Positions 45,206-56,303 of a DNA stretch of 64,000 bases are shown here, one piece after another. The stretch lies in assembly GCA_008828725.1 (NCBI GenBank), contig MEHQ01003228.1, forward strand, positions 108,771 through 172,770, read 5' to 3'. Origin of the DNA: Saccharina japonica (lineage: Eukaryota; Sar; Phaeophyceae; Laminariales; Laminariaceae). How positions within the stretch are numbered: the stretch's first letter is position 1; each line of letters opens with the position of its first letter. Under the pieces are notes generated by a model that saw only the letters and a list, made by a program, of their open reading frames with translations, did no database searches and was not told where the DNA came from. The position numbers and the translations under genes were made by a program.

Positions 45206-45635
45206 GCAAAAAAATCACAATTATACTTTTGTCATATGCACGATTTGTGTACTGATGTTGTACAGGTCGAAACCCAGGAAACACGCCGTGTCTGTTGCTA
45301 ATAAATAGGTGATCACCATGCAGATTATACGGTTTCTCCCACTCGGTAACATGACGAGCTAGATACGTACGAATATCGTACGTACCAGTACAGATCAGGA
45401 ATCTATCTGCCCTCGGAAGTATCTAATAGATCATGATGCAGGGATCGCGTGAGATCTGTCCCAGTAGATCTTCTCCCTGAGATATCCACTGTAGATAAAT
45501 ATCATGTTGTGGGGAACTGTCGTTTATCTGACCGAGCTGCTCCCAGAAATATTTAGATAATGTGACGTGGAGACCGATCGGTGATCTGGCCGATGTTGTG
45601 TGTGTGTGTGTGTTTTTTGTTTTTGTTTTTCGTAC

Positions 45636-45792
45636 CTCGAGGTGTGTTTCCCAGTTCTTATCGAAGCCACTGCCGGTTTCGCCGCGCTGATGCCATCGAT
45701 GAGCCGCGCTGTTCACCGTCCGCTGCACACTGCGAACGTATTGTGCACGTTCAGGCGTGATAACCGCAACCACTGGCTCACCCATCTTCACC
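45636..45792 (-). CDS. Probable internal exon, unidentified protein
   Basis: Minus-strand exon bounded by an acceptor (GTTTGAGCAG, preceded by a TTCTTG polypyrimidine run) at 45793 and a donor (CTCGAG then GTACGA) at 45635. It encodes MGEPVVAVITPERAQYVRSV, then NSAAHRWHQRGETGSGFDKN, then WETHLE, with codon composition and residue balance unlike the neighbouring repeats. An ATG lies 7 bases inside. The same frame stays open through the presumed intron to 45423, ending ISRDPCIMIY, but that part overlaps AC and AGATC repeats and is probably not coding. Upstream exons may lie in the open minus frame to 46342. No family recognised. Confidence 0.35.
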
Positions 45793-45803
45793 CTGCTCAA
45801 ACG

Positions 45804-45842
45804 AGAAGAACAAGAACAAGAACAAGAACAAGAACAAGAAGG
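45804..45842 (+). repeat. (GAACAA)n microsatellite
   Basis: Six or so units of AGAACA. On the minus strand this is a TTCTTG tract that could serve as the polypyrimidine tract for the acceptor at 45793. A (TG)n tract also lies at 45598-45611. Confidence 0.95.
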
Positions 45843-46236
45843 GAAAATAGGAAGAAATAACGACACCCACACTTGTTTTGATAAAAAAGGTCAGAAATAA
45901 GAGAAAACCAACACAAATTGGTGAGTGGCATGGGGATTTCTGTACATATATTCTTCGTGCTATATGCGCGAATAAAACAACAGCCTATTTTCGTTTTCGT
46001 GGCTTTCTTCTTTCGGAGTGCTGTGCTATGAGTGATCAAAGTTGAAGCTAACCACATGTTACAGTACACATTGTCCAATGTCAAGGATGACAACAACAAT
46101 GTTGTCATCTGATCGTCTGATTGATACGTAGCACGTTCCATGTTTGAAGAAGTCATTGGTATTACTGGAATGATGTGGAAACGCCGGTAAATACCCGGGT
46201 AATAGGTATAATAATCGTATTGGGACCGGTACTTGG

Positions 46237-46646
46237 AAGCAAATACGTCAGGAGACGGCACTTTTACCCCTTGACCGACGGCGTCAAGGCAAACGCCTTG
46301 ACGGACGGGCCTTGACGGAAAAAATCCGGGGGCAGGGAACAAGCATCCCCGCTTTTTGGAAAAACCCTAGTCATACTATTGAAAGGCTATATTTTATTGT
46401 GTACTGACTGCTGATTGGCTATGTCTGCCTCGATCGAAGCTGCTGGTGTGCTGTGCAGGTGCTCTGGTGCTGGAACGCAGCAAGTAGCACACAAAATATG
46501 CAAAAAACAAAAAGAAGTAGGGGTTTCCACACAGAAAATGGGACGTTTGTTCCAGCGGGGATAGGGAACAGTTCGTCTAGACGGATGGAAATGCCGTGAC
46601 AGACGCCCTTGACTGACTTACGGCCCGTCTCCTGACATATTTGCTT
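46237..46646. mobile_element. Inverted-repeat element of 410 bp
   Basis: The ends AAGCAAATACGTCAGGAGAC and GTCTCCTGACATATTTGCTT are inverted repeats with one mismatch in 22 bp. Just inside, CCTTGAC/GTCAAGG words repeat several times (46268-46320). No target duplication was resolved and no coding capacity is present. Confidence 0.6.
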
Positions 46647-47030
46647 AGAAGGCGTATCTTAGATGGGAAACCAGGGGTTTCGTAGGCGAGGCAACTCGAG
46701 TTTTAGTATTCCATCGTGGGAAACAGGAATAAAGCTGTGCTCTTCTTCTTTCTATCTCTAAGCAAACAACACACACACGTGCTCGAATATCAACGAGTAC
46801 CTGTTCAGTAGGCAAACCTGGCAGGCAAGGGATACTCTGGTGTCCCACACCCTTTATTTCCCACATTGGGTCAAGCAGCAGTAGTGTACGTGGTTACTCT
46901 TTTATATGTGGATGGGATGCTTGGAATAAGCAATAAGCGCCGCACATTGCCAGATACATGAAAATAAAAATAAAATAAAATTGTCAGATGGCAAATAAAT
47001 GGAATGACAACAATAATACATCACCGCATT
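46647..47030. other. No recognisable feature
   Basis: Mixed sequence with a minus frame 46645-46866 lacking motifs and an AT-rich AAATAAAATAAAA stretch at 46960-46985. Confidence 0.4.
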
Positions 47031-47397
47031 TGTCGGACATAGTCGTTGGGTATATATGGCCGTACAACTTTATGATACGTGCCATTGTCGTATTAGTCCA
47101 AGTGTTTGAGTTGTGTCACTGCAGTTCTTCTACGGAGATTGCGACGGGATTTATGTTACCCCGGAAGGTTAGCATAAAAGTTTGTGCTACCTGATTTCGG
47201 GGGTATCAGAGCTTGGGGATGAGAGGCCCCCTTGCTCCCAGTTAATTTAGTTCGCTGTTCGTTGCTGTTCATTTAGAGATAAAAAATACATTTTCGTTCT
47301 CTCTTCTCCAACACCTCATGGCACCCCGACGCCCGAGCCACCGCTCTGCATGAGCAAGGCACCCCGCCGAGCACTCTCGCACCTGGTTGTCCCAACA
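47031..47397 (+). mobile_element. LTR/leader-like repeat with primer-site motif, copy 1
   Basis: This 367-bp repeat begins TGTCGGACATAG and ends GTCCCAACA (TG...CA). It carries GGTATCAGAGC at about 47202-47212, which matches the primer-binding sequence complementary to initiator tRNA-Met used by many copia and gypsy elements. If that is a true primer site, the LTR would be the preceding 165 bp and the rest leader. A second copy is at 53073-53439. No coding domains follow either copy, so these are truncated or miniature (TRIM-like) elements. Confidence 0.55.
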
Positions 47398-48640
47398 TTC
47401 TAGTATATGGTCGACCTTGATGCCTGGTACGGGAGCCGGCGAGCGTCTAGCCTTTACGCACTATGGGTCTACCCCCCTTCGCGACGCTCTGCATAGAAGA
47501 ACACCACAAAACCAAGCATTGAGTACGCTGTGAAAGCGTTTTTTCTCTGAAATGCACTCCATGAGCGTACACCAAGCCAAACAAACTGCAAAGGCGAGTC
47601 TTGGAGCAGTACAAGACCAGCGAGAAACCACCGACATCAGCCATCCAGAAGCAGAGGCGAGAGCAGATAGGAAAGGAGCGCTAGCCAGGAGAGCGGCACC
47701 CTACCATCTAGCCAAGACCTCCTTGTGTGACGGGCTGAACGGACGAGTGAGATATCGGATTGGATTGTCGAGCTACCGACCGAACCTTAACGTATGGCCT
47801 GTGATCGAGGGAAAAGGAGCAATACGGGAAAGCGCACACCAGCATCAACTGCAAGGTATTATTTTGTGGTAAAGCAGAGCAGGAGGAGCAGAGCAGGGAG
47901 GACGAAAGGGGTTGGCCGAGCAACTGGTGGGGTGTTTGGCTCCTTCTTGGGGTCGGCACTGAAACATGGCGGACACCACCGTCAGCAACTGTTTAATACA
48001 AGGAGACGAGGTTTTATTTTTGAGTGAAGATTTGGATGATGGGCGATAGCTGTTATACGGATGAAGCCTTTTGTCTCTTTTTCAGCTGTTTGTCACCATA
48101 TTATGTTGTTGTTTCTTCCATGTTTTTTTAGTGACGTTACGTATACTCGCACCTATTAATAGTTGGTTTTGAGTTACTACTGTCATTTTTGTACGCTGCC
48201 ACGATGATGTAGTGGTTATGCCCCCCCCCTCCCGCGCCCCCCCTGCGTGGAATTTGGCGCGCTTTGTTTTTCACGCACTACATTTGGCGCATCGCAAGCA
48301 GTTAGTAGCTACGTGCCGGTACCTGTCGACGGGTAGAAAGGACGGTTTCATGTGATGAACACACATACACCTGTTAACCATTCTCTTTACGTATATATAC
48401 GTAGCAAGAATGTTTTATTACTTTTTGGTCTCACGGATGTGACGATTCAGGAGATGCTTAATTACCGCCCGTATGTCCCAAGTACCAAGTTAGGGCCAGG
48501 AAATTGTTCCTGGACCAGTCCGGACAAGCTACGTATTGCCTCGTACGTATATGACACACTGTGTTTTATTTTTATTGTTATGCAGTAAACGCATTTTGTC
48601 ACTTTTGAGGTGCTTGTTGGTTAGAGGTGTGCCATCGACA
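47398..48640. other. Unassigned; two weak coding-like frames on +
   Basis: The frame at 47552-47872 (ending GLNGRVRYRIGLSSYRPNL, then NVWPVIEGKGAI) follows the truncated LTR-like repeat and could be a gag scrap. The frame at 48355-48588 includes LTDVTIQEMLNYRPYVPSTK, plausible but unrecognised. Between them is AT-rich and C-rich simple sequence (48213-48245). Confidence 0.25.
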
Positions 48641-48711
48641 ACGCCCCCCCGACACCATATTACGAGTTGGAATCTGGGCTGTGTTTCTGAGTAAGAGTAT
48701 ATATTTTTACT

Positions 48712-48748
48712 AGCGGTACGGCCACGGCTCCGCCCGTGGCACTAGTAT
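48712..48748. repeat. GC hairpin, ACTAGCGGTACGGCCACGG type
   Basis: ACTAG...GCCACGG and CCGTGGCACTAGT form a hairpin around CTCCGC. The same sequence family, including a downstream GTGATGTAACA, is at about 21343-21470 (GCGGTACGGCCACGG ... CCGCCCGTGGCGCTAG). Confidence 0.6.
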
Positions 48749-48794
48749 TATTAGTGTGTTGTGATGTAACACTCTGTACGGAAAAGTAAGGACC

Positions 48795-50660
48795 ACCGTG
48801 CGGGGCGGTATCGACCCGGGGGGTGTCCATTTTCATCCCCGGGTCGTTGGAGTTGTTAATGTTTGAAAGGGTTTATGATCCGCAGATGGGGCCTTACCAC
48901 CCCCGGGTGCGGCGGGACCTCGACGCTGTCCCGGGGGGGCAACTCTCGCTGCGCGCTGGCTCCATGAGAGCAAACCAACCGTAAATAATTCCGTGGGCTT
49001 GGGGTTTCCACACCTTGCGGGGCGGTATCGACCCGCGGGGTGTCCGTTTTCGTCCCTGGGTTATTTTGAGTTGTAAATGTATGGAAGGCTTTCTGACCCC
49101 GGGGATGGGACGTTGTCATTCCCGGCTACGGCGGGACCTAGCCGTTGCCGCGAGGGGCAACTCTCGCCGCGCGCTGGCTCCATGAGAGCCAGCCAACCGT
49201 AAATCAGCCCGTGGGGTTGGGGTTTCCACACCTTGCGGGGCAGTATCGACCCGGGCGGTGTCCGTTTTTGTCCCCGGGTCGTCGAAGTTGTATATGTATG
49301 GAAGGATTTATGATCCGGGGATGGGACGTCATCATCCCCGGATGCGATAGGACCTCGACGCTGTCCCGGGGGGCAACTCTCGCCGCGCGTTGGCTCCATA
49401 AACTCCAGCCAACCATAAGTCAGTCAGCTGGGTTGGGGTTTCCACACCTTGCGGGGCGGTATCGACCCGGAGGGTGTCCGTTTTCGTATATGGGTCGTCG
49501 GATTTGTAGATGTATGGAAGGCTTTCTGACCCCGGGTATGGGACCTTATCATACCAGGGTGCGACGGGATCTCGCCGTTGCCCCGAGGGGCAACTCTCGC
49601 CGCGCGCTGGCTCCACGAGAACCAGCCAACCGTAAATCAGCCCGTGGGGTTGGGGTTTCCACACCTTACGGGGCGGTATCGATCCAGGGGGTGTCCGTTT
49701 TCGTCCCCGAGTTGTTGGAGTTGTGGATTTATGGAAGAATTTATGATTCGGGGATGGGACCTAATCATCCCCGGGTGCGGCGAGACTTAGCCAGTTACCC
49801 GAGAGGCGACTCTCGCCGCGCGCTGGCTCCATGAAAGCCAGCCAACCGTTAATCAGCCCGTGGGGTTGGGGTTCCACACCTTGCGGGGCGGTATCGACCC
49901 GGGGGTGTCCGTTTTCGTCCCCGGGTCGTTGGAGTTGTATATGTATGGAAGGCTTTCTGACCCCGGGGATGATAAGTTATCATCCCCGGGTGCTGCGGGA
50001 CCTCGACGCTGTCCCGGATCCCGGGGAGGAACTCTCGCCGCGCACTGGCTCGATGAGCCTCAGCCAACCATAAATCAGTCAGTTGGGTTGGGGTTTCTAC
50101 ACCTTGCGGGGCGGTATCGACCCGGGGGGTGTCCGTTTTCGTCTCCGGTTCGTCGGATTTTAATATGTATGGAATGCTTTCAGGCCCCGGGGATGGGAAG
50201 CTATAATCCCCGGGTGCGGTGAGATCTTGCCGTTGCCCCTAGGGGCAACTCTCGCCGTGCGCTGGTTCCATGAGAGCCAGCCAACCGTAAATCATCCCGT
50301 CAGGTTGGGGTTTTCACACCTTGCGGGGCGGTATCGACCCGGGGGGTGTCCGTTTTCGTCCCCGAGTTGTTGGAGTTGTAGATTTATGGAAGGCTTTCTG
50401 ATCCGGGGATAAAACCTTATCATCCCCGGGTGCGACGGGACCTAGCTGTTGACCCGAGGGGCAACTCTCGCCGCGCGTTGGCTCTATGAAAGCCAGCCAA
50501 CCGTTTATCAGCCCGCGAGGTTGGGGTTTTGCACACCTTGCGGGGCGGTATCGACCCGGGGGTGTCTGTTTTCGTCTCCGGGTTGTTGGATTTGCAGATA
50601 TGTGAAGGGATTTTCGATCCGGGGATGGGATATTACCATCCCCGGGTGTGGCGGAACCCC
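48795..50660 (+). repeat. 217-bp satellite, about 8.6 units
   Basis: The landmark GTATCGACCCG recurs at 48808, 49025, 49243, 49459, 49676, 49891, 50114, 50331 and 50548 (spacing 215-223). Every unit carries GGCAACTCTCGCCGCGCG, a CTGGCTC-CATGA-GAGCCAG type hairpin, TTGGGGTTTCCACACCTTGC and a second hairpin of CCCGGGGATG / CATCCCCGGG type. Because 217 is not a multiple of three, long frames (for example 49145-49834) switch phase in each unit and are artefacts. Confidence 0.92.
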
Positions 50661-50925
50661 GATGGCTCTATTCAGCACCAGTCTTCTAGAAACAGCCAGT
50701 GGCCGCTGGCATGTATTTGGCGAACCGATCAGCGGCCGGAATTGTGATTCAAAATCGTAAGTCAGCAGCTAGGCTGGCTAGATGGCTGTCAGAACTGCTG
50801 CGGGATTGTACCACGGCGACGGCCCGGCGCGGCATGGGACCCGGTGTTCTGCTGGTTGTGGCACCCAGCCTCCCTACCCATGGGGCAAGGCGGGGCTGAA
50901 CCGCTCTGAATAGCGCTACCCAATT

Positions 50926-50926
<1 letters not shown>

Positions 50927-50986
<60 letters not shown>
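50927..50986 (+). repeat. (CAGA)n microsatellite
   Basis: Fifteen perfect tetranucleotide units. The minus frame repeats VCLSVCLS for this reason only. Confidence 0.97.
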
Positions 50987-51229
50987 ATAGCAGCTTTTAT
51001 ATAATAAGATGCAATATCCCCCACTTCCCCCGCGGGGCGATAAAAATCAGGAAAGGTATAATGCGCTGGAAAATATATATTTCTGGTTTTTATTTACAAC
51101 GCACCCCCTCCCCTCCCCACCACGCCCCCTGTGGCGATGAAAAAACCAGGGAAGCTATAACGAATTGGATACTATTTGATTTTTCCTGTAGCTGTTAAAG
51201 TCCTTGGTGGACGAACTGATCACTGGCGC

Positions 51230-52190
51230 GTTGTTTCCAACGAGTGACCGATTTGGTAGAATTTATATCGCTTCCAACGGGTGCTGATGATTGTTAGCCA
51301 TGATCGGTACTTTAGTAAAAAATACGTATTGCTTCCAACGGGTGCTAATGATCGTTAGCCATGATCGGTACCAGGGTTATAATTAGGGCTCCAGCAACAT
51401 GTGCGCGTAGCGCACATCGGGCATATACCGAGCCGGAGGCGAGATGCGCCCCCCGCAGGAGCCCCCGGAAAGCCGCCGGAGGCTAAAATTTTGGACGTAT
51501 GTGCGTAAATGTACTCAAAATGTGCGTCTCATTCGCTCGTCTTGCAAATAGCACACAGACAGGCACAGACAGAACCTGCTCCACATAACTGCAATGGATG
51601 TCGGCGCGCAGGTCAACTCTGAGGAATCATCAACATGTTGAAATCAATTGATTCGCCCCCTTATCACCGCAAGTTTCCACTAGCACCCTGCAAACTCGCC
51701 TTCGCCCATCTCGCATGCTATACAACAGCTGCTATACAACTACTATACAACGCTATCATCCCACCCAAAACGAAATATATTTCTCGTTCGTTCCAGTGTT
51801 TGACCTGACAAAGCGGCGAAAAAAGCCTCAAAAATGTTTCGCCTGCGGCGAAAATAGCCCCCAAAATTGTGTTTCGCCTACGTACGGCGAAATGGACCCG
51901 CATATTTGTTTTGGCCAGCGGCCAAAAAGTGTGCGGGGGCCTAAAAACGATGTGCGGCAAGCCGCACATCTACTGCCTTTTGTGGTGCGCAAATGCCGAT
52001 ATTTCAGGAATTTGGTACAATTGCGCACGTTTCACCAACTAATTCTACCCCTGATCGGTACTTCAGTAAACATTCGTTTTGCTTCTGTGGGGTGCTGATG
52101 ATCGTTAGCCATGATCGATACTTTAGTAAAATGAGTATCGCTTCCAACGAGTTACTATTAATCGTTAGGCCTGATCGGTACTTTAGTCAA
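51230..52190 (+). repeat. 68-bp minisatellite interrupted by a hairpin-rich insertion
   Basis: Units contain CTTCCAACGGGTGCT.ATGATCGTTAGCCATGATCGGTACTTTAGTA in pieces. They occur at 51230-51376 and again at 52046-52190; the break at about 51377 is filled by 51377-52045. Confidence 0.75.
51377..52045. mobile_element. Hairpin-dense insertion, about 670 bp
   Basis: It splits the minisatellite. The edges have a weak inverted resemblance (AATTAGGGCTCCAGCAACATGTGCGC against GCGCACGTTTCACCAACTAATT when read in pieces). It holds at least five perfect short hairpins with different stems: 51399-51417 (ATGTGCGC-GTA-), 51837-51853 (TTTCGCC-TGC-), 51872-51892 (TTTCGCC-TACGTAC-), 51909-51927 (TTTTGGCC-AGC-) and 51949-51970 (GATGTGCGGC-AA-). 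A 127-residue + frame (51715-52098) overlaps these and shows CFACGENSPQNC but no known domain. Confidence 0.6.
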
Positions 52191-53072
52191 CCCCCCCCCC
52201 CCTGAGTTTTTATTGGCTTTTTATATGCGCTGGAGAATGGGTGATTTTTTTTTTTTTTTTCTGCGTAAGCCCCCCCCGCCCCCGCCCCCTCCCGCAATAT
52301 GCAAGCTTTGGTTAATGTGTTTCAACAAATATTAGCCTACCACACACTACATAGAGTACACTCACGTAGGGAGGAGCTAGATAGTACAAGGTACTGCTGT
52401 ACGTACTCCGTGAGCGTCCTTATGGATTGTTTATTACTGTTTTGAGTAGTATATGGAAGACAATAGTGCTGTGCCGACATGCCCACCCTACGCATTCAAG
52501 CTGAGTATTGAACGGATTTTCGAGACCAGGCCAGAAAAGGAACATTTTTTTGTTTGGTTGTGGTTTTGAATGACCATGTATATGGTATTTGATGCATGGG
52601 GTATGATATTTCGGGGAGTATGATAATACTCAGGAGGGTACAAAGCTGAGGTCTTGATGACCAATACCTTTCATGCCTTCTTGGTATCTTGGACTGTGTT
52701 GTTTCATTTTGAGATTATATTGAGATATATTCTGAAATCTGGAAGACCAATATAGTATTTTCCCTATTTCATGTTAAAGGCCTACCATAGGGAAGGCTGC
52801 CTGTTGATTAGCGGAAAGAGGTTGGAGTAAGGCCAATGCATTGTTTCATGTTGTTGGCTCGGTTTGAGTCTGGAGTTTGGACGAGTTTGGTGTTTTGACA
52901 GCAGGGAGGCAGCTGTTTGGTTGAATGGTGGGTTTTGGAAATTCTGTGTTTGGAGTGATTACTCTACTACTTGTAGTGTCACGACAAGAGGGTTTTCATG
53001 TGTTGGATAAGTGTGGACCTGTGGTACGGAATAGGCACTAATATGATGACAGTGTGCTGGGGTTAGGAAGGC
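52191..53072. other. Homopolymer runs, then unassigned AT/GT-rich sequence
   Basis: Poly-C (52190-52202), poly-T (52246-52260) and C-rich (52270-52295) tracts are followed by about 700 bases lacking open frames or repeats. The latter have the look of intron or untranslated sequence. No gene can be supported. Confidence 0.4.
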
Positions 53073-53439
53073 TGTCGAACATAGCCGTTGGGTATATATA
53101 GCCGTACAACTTTATGATACGTGTCATTGTCGTATTAGTCCAAGTATTTGAGTTATGTAACTGCAGTTCTTCGACGGAGATTGCGACGGGATTTATGTTA
53201 ACCCGGAAGGTTTGCATAAAAGTGTGTGTTACCTGATTTCGGGGGTATCAGAGCTTGGGGATGAGAGGCCCCCTTGCTCCCAGTTAATTTAGTTCGCTGT
53301 TCGTTGCTGTTAATTTAGGGATAAAATATATATGTCCCTTCTCTCTTCTCCAACGCCTCATGGCACCCCGACGCCCGAGCCACCGCTCTGCATGAGCAAG
53401 GCACTCCGCCGAGCACTCTCGCACCTAATTGTTCCAACA
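53073..53439 (+). mobile_element. LTR/leader-like repeat with primer-site motif, copy 2
   Basis: About 93 percent identical by eye to 47031-47397, beginning TGTCGAACATAG and ending GTTCCAACA, with the same GGTATCAGAGC motif near 53248. Flanks differ on both sides; no target duplication was resolved. Confidence 0.6.
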
Positions 53440-54987
53440 GCATTCGTACGTATACGTACGTATAGCATTGTTTGTTTTCCCCCTTTCTACTTTTCAACCT
53501 GGATTTATTGTTTCCTTCAGTATATACCCCGCATCCCTTCCCCCCCTCCATGTCTGTATCTCACAAACGAAAGCGGGGTGTGGTGTCGTTTTTCGGTTTT
53601 AGTTTTGTTCATGTGCCCCCTGTTTTTCCTTGTTTTCAACCTACTACGTATATAGTCTCCCAGGAAATATAGTTCCCGTTTAATATTGACATCAGACCCC
53701 AAACGGTCATTACATATACCCGCCAGATTGGTATTTCTGTTTGTTTGTTGTCGCTCGCGCTTCCGAGAATAAGACATATACTTTCGCTGTCGAATCTATG
53801 GGGGGAAACACATCCATTTTTTGTCGAAGGAAGGAGGACAGGGTAAAAGGTCGATGTACTGTCCACTTACTTACTTACTTAGTGCCTCCCGAGTCTCCTT
53901 GTTTTCCTGAGAAAGTCTAAAAACAAAGACTCTTGCTTCGTTTTGTGATCGACTTTTGTAGCAACTACAATAGTACCTGTCCTTTCAGCTGTATAATAGA
54001 CACAAAAAGTAAAGAAGGGGGTGTGTTCGACACAAACCGTATCGAAGTAAGTAAACGTTGCCCAATCAGGTTCGATTGACTGGGTGAGAAGCGTCGGTCG
54101 GAAGGCGGTACAGTTAGCTACTACTCCCATGAGGGGGGCGGGGCCTACATTGTTGGGTCTATATATACTTCGGTCAAGTATTCAGGTCTGATTGGCAAAA
54201 ACCTTCCAGGTATATCGTGTGCCTCGTATAAATAGGTGAAAACTAATAAATGTCTTGGAATTCGTATAGCTTACGTATTTAATTGTTGTTTTGGCGTTGT
54301 ATCGTAGCCTTTTGTGAATATGTGTCAAAACGGTCTACATGAAGTCGTTGGATTCTGGATTCCCTTTATTTTTATACTTACTTCCTCCGACACATACGTA
54401 AAGTCGGTTATGGGGCACAGACCATAGCTTTTGAGCGGAAAGGCGCACAACGCTATAGTTAGGTTCTTTGAAAAGATCAAGTCACAGAGATGCTCATGAC
54501 AAAAAGAACGAAAACATCCGAGATTTTTGTGGAGAATGTGTGGGTCCAATATTACCATGTTCTGGCCGATTTCGGCCAATTTGTACCGTTTTCGGCTGAA
54601 TTTTGACTAATTTTGCCTGTTTTCACGTTAAACATAGCCGAAAGCACGATCACATGCTTTTAGACGAGGCTTAGGTATCGTATATCAGTGATGAAGCTGA
54701 AACAAAACGCAAATTTATCTTTTTTTAGCCTTTTTTAGCCTTTTCCATGTTTTCATTTTTCTTCTCTGTTTCCGGAAAAAGGGGCGAAATACGGCCATTT
54801 TTCGGCCGCCTGATTGTTTTCGGCCACTGGCCCATGTAGGAGGCTGTGCAAAAACAGAAACGGGTTTCAACTAAAAAAATGACAAACATTTCAAAAATGC
54901 CATCGCGAAAGGTATCGGACACGGCTAAGGGTCGGTGGAAGTACTTAATAAATATACGTGGGTGGCGTGATTGGAACAAGCTCTACT
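53440..54987. other. Unassigned sequence
   Basis: A CTTA microsatellite (53866-53881) and TTTCGGCC words (54570-54600, 54798-54830) are the only repeats noticed. Two minus frames, 54325-54579 and 54725-54979, have non-repetitive composition (SFCHEHLCDLIFSKNLTIAL; RIFIKYFHRPLAVSDTF) but no recognisable domain. They might be exons or chance frames. Confidence 0.3.
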
Positions 54988-55222
54988 ATTACAGGGGGCC
55001 GTAGTAACTAAGACCTACGATATACTTACAAAAAATTACTAAAATTATTTGGTCCTATTTACTATGGTCCCCCGTAATATTATTCGTACACATTGTCAGA
55101 TGGTGAACATAGACTATTACGGGAGACCCGAGTAAATAGAATCTACGGTGGACACAAAAAACCTTTATATTTACCTATTTTTACTAACAGTATTTGGTCC
55201 TATTTACTATGGTCCCCCGTAT
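54988..55222. mobile_element. Two adjacent MITE copies (TATTACGGGGGACCATAG family)
   Basis: Copies at 54988-55083 and 55116-55222 each fold on themselves: left arms CTATTACRGGGG.CC.TAGTAA and right arms TTACTATGGTCCCCCGTA, with AT-rich loops containing TTACTA.AAT.ATTTGG. Further members lie at 55442-55483 plus 58206-58285 (split), 58714-58832 and 61308-61411. Confidence 0.7.
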
Positions 55223-55501
55223 CAGGTGGTATTAGATAGGCTCGTCGCTTTGCTACATGCCTCCAAATATAGGCAATACAAACAATAACGACAACAACGG
55301 GCTTATAGTCCTGCTTCGGGCAGACAGAGGTAGGTGTTTTTTTTTTAATTTACCCGTAGGACAGGATCATCAATTCGCACTTCATCGTCTACCGCTAGAT
55401 ATTTCAAGGAAGTTAAATATGCGTTCCCGATCCTGAATGGCTTATTACGGTTGACCATAGAAAATAGGACCTAAGGTAGACATGAAAAGAGAAAGATTAT
55501 T

Positions 55502-55771
55502 AGGAACCGGGAACCGATATAATAATAATCTGCAGTTTGCTGTTCTAGAGAGAAATCGGCGTTATGGTTCATATTCTTTGGCTGAGCACGAAGTACGTAG
55601 CTCACTTTGACAGCAGCAGCTGGCATTGTTCGGTCGATCGCGCTTGTGGGAATACCAAGTGGATACTGCACGGAACGGTGCTGGCAGACTGGTAGAACAC
55701 GCGAACAGACAGGGCTGCTGTTTACAACTGGACAGCGGTCGCTCGCTGGGCCAGATAATTCGTGATTTCTC
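55502..55771 (+). repeat. Repeat A, copy 3 (5' end of YR element)
   Basis: Matches 12571-12839 and 29281-29553. Coding remnants begin within 60 bases after it. Confidence 0.85.
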
Positions 55772-55829
55772 GAGTTCATCGCTAGACGGCGAATCGGGGA
55801 ATTAGCGAGAGCTAAAAGCAACATCGCGG

Positions 55830-56300
55830 GTGAATTGCTTCCCACGAGGCTCAGGCAGCTTAATGGCGTCAGTTTCGCTGGCGTCCGACCATTTTCGTTC
55901 GTTTGGCAAACGATCGGCAAGGGACCCTCCACTCTTATCGGCCCAAACAGTGTCTTCGTGGGACACACGGCTGGAAGTGTTAGGTTGGGAGATAGATACA
56001 ATAATCATGACCATTTCACTGCCGTTCTTGAAGTTAGTCAAACTTCGCGATCTACTGCGTGAGTGGCCGGCCGACAGATTGTTTGCTTCGGTGAAGGAGG
56101 TGCGATCGTTGTTGGGGAGATTGCTGCGCGTTTGTGAAGTGGCCAGGGCCGAAAAGTTTTTCATACGTCGTATGCTCAACCAGTTGGGCCTTCCTCCAAT
56201 AAGATATGGCAGGAAAAAATCCTCCCGTCACGAGTTTCGCGACGCGGGCGACTTCAACTTACACCCGAGTTCCATGCCGAAGTTGAATTTTGGCGGTTAA
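55830..56300 (+). pseudogene. YR-element RT, C-terminal (thumb/connection) part
   Basis: The frame shows VLGWEIDTIIMTISLPFLKL, then VKLRDLLREW, then EVRSLLGRLLRVCEVARAEK and FFIRRMLNQLG. This matches the region just after the catalytic palm in DIRS-type RTs (lGf.iDt..mti.lp..K...l...l..w....v.sLlGkl). Everything before it, including YxDD, is missing, so the enzyme could not polymerise. It is followed by RNase H in the same frame after a TAA. Confidence 0.82.
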
Positions 56301-56303
56301 TGT

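Noticed and set aside
46237..46646. Target duplication for the 410-bp inverted-repeat element
   Set aside because: Left flank ACTTGG and right flank AGAAGG do not match at any usual length.
49145..49834. 229-residue open frame on +
   Set aside because: It spans three units of the 217-bp satellite; the reading phase shifts in each unit, so the frame is accidental.
54060..54085. Possible tRNA B-box (GGTTCGATTGACTGG)
   Set aside because: No A-box, acceptor stem or cloverleaf could be drawn around it.
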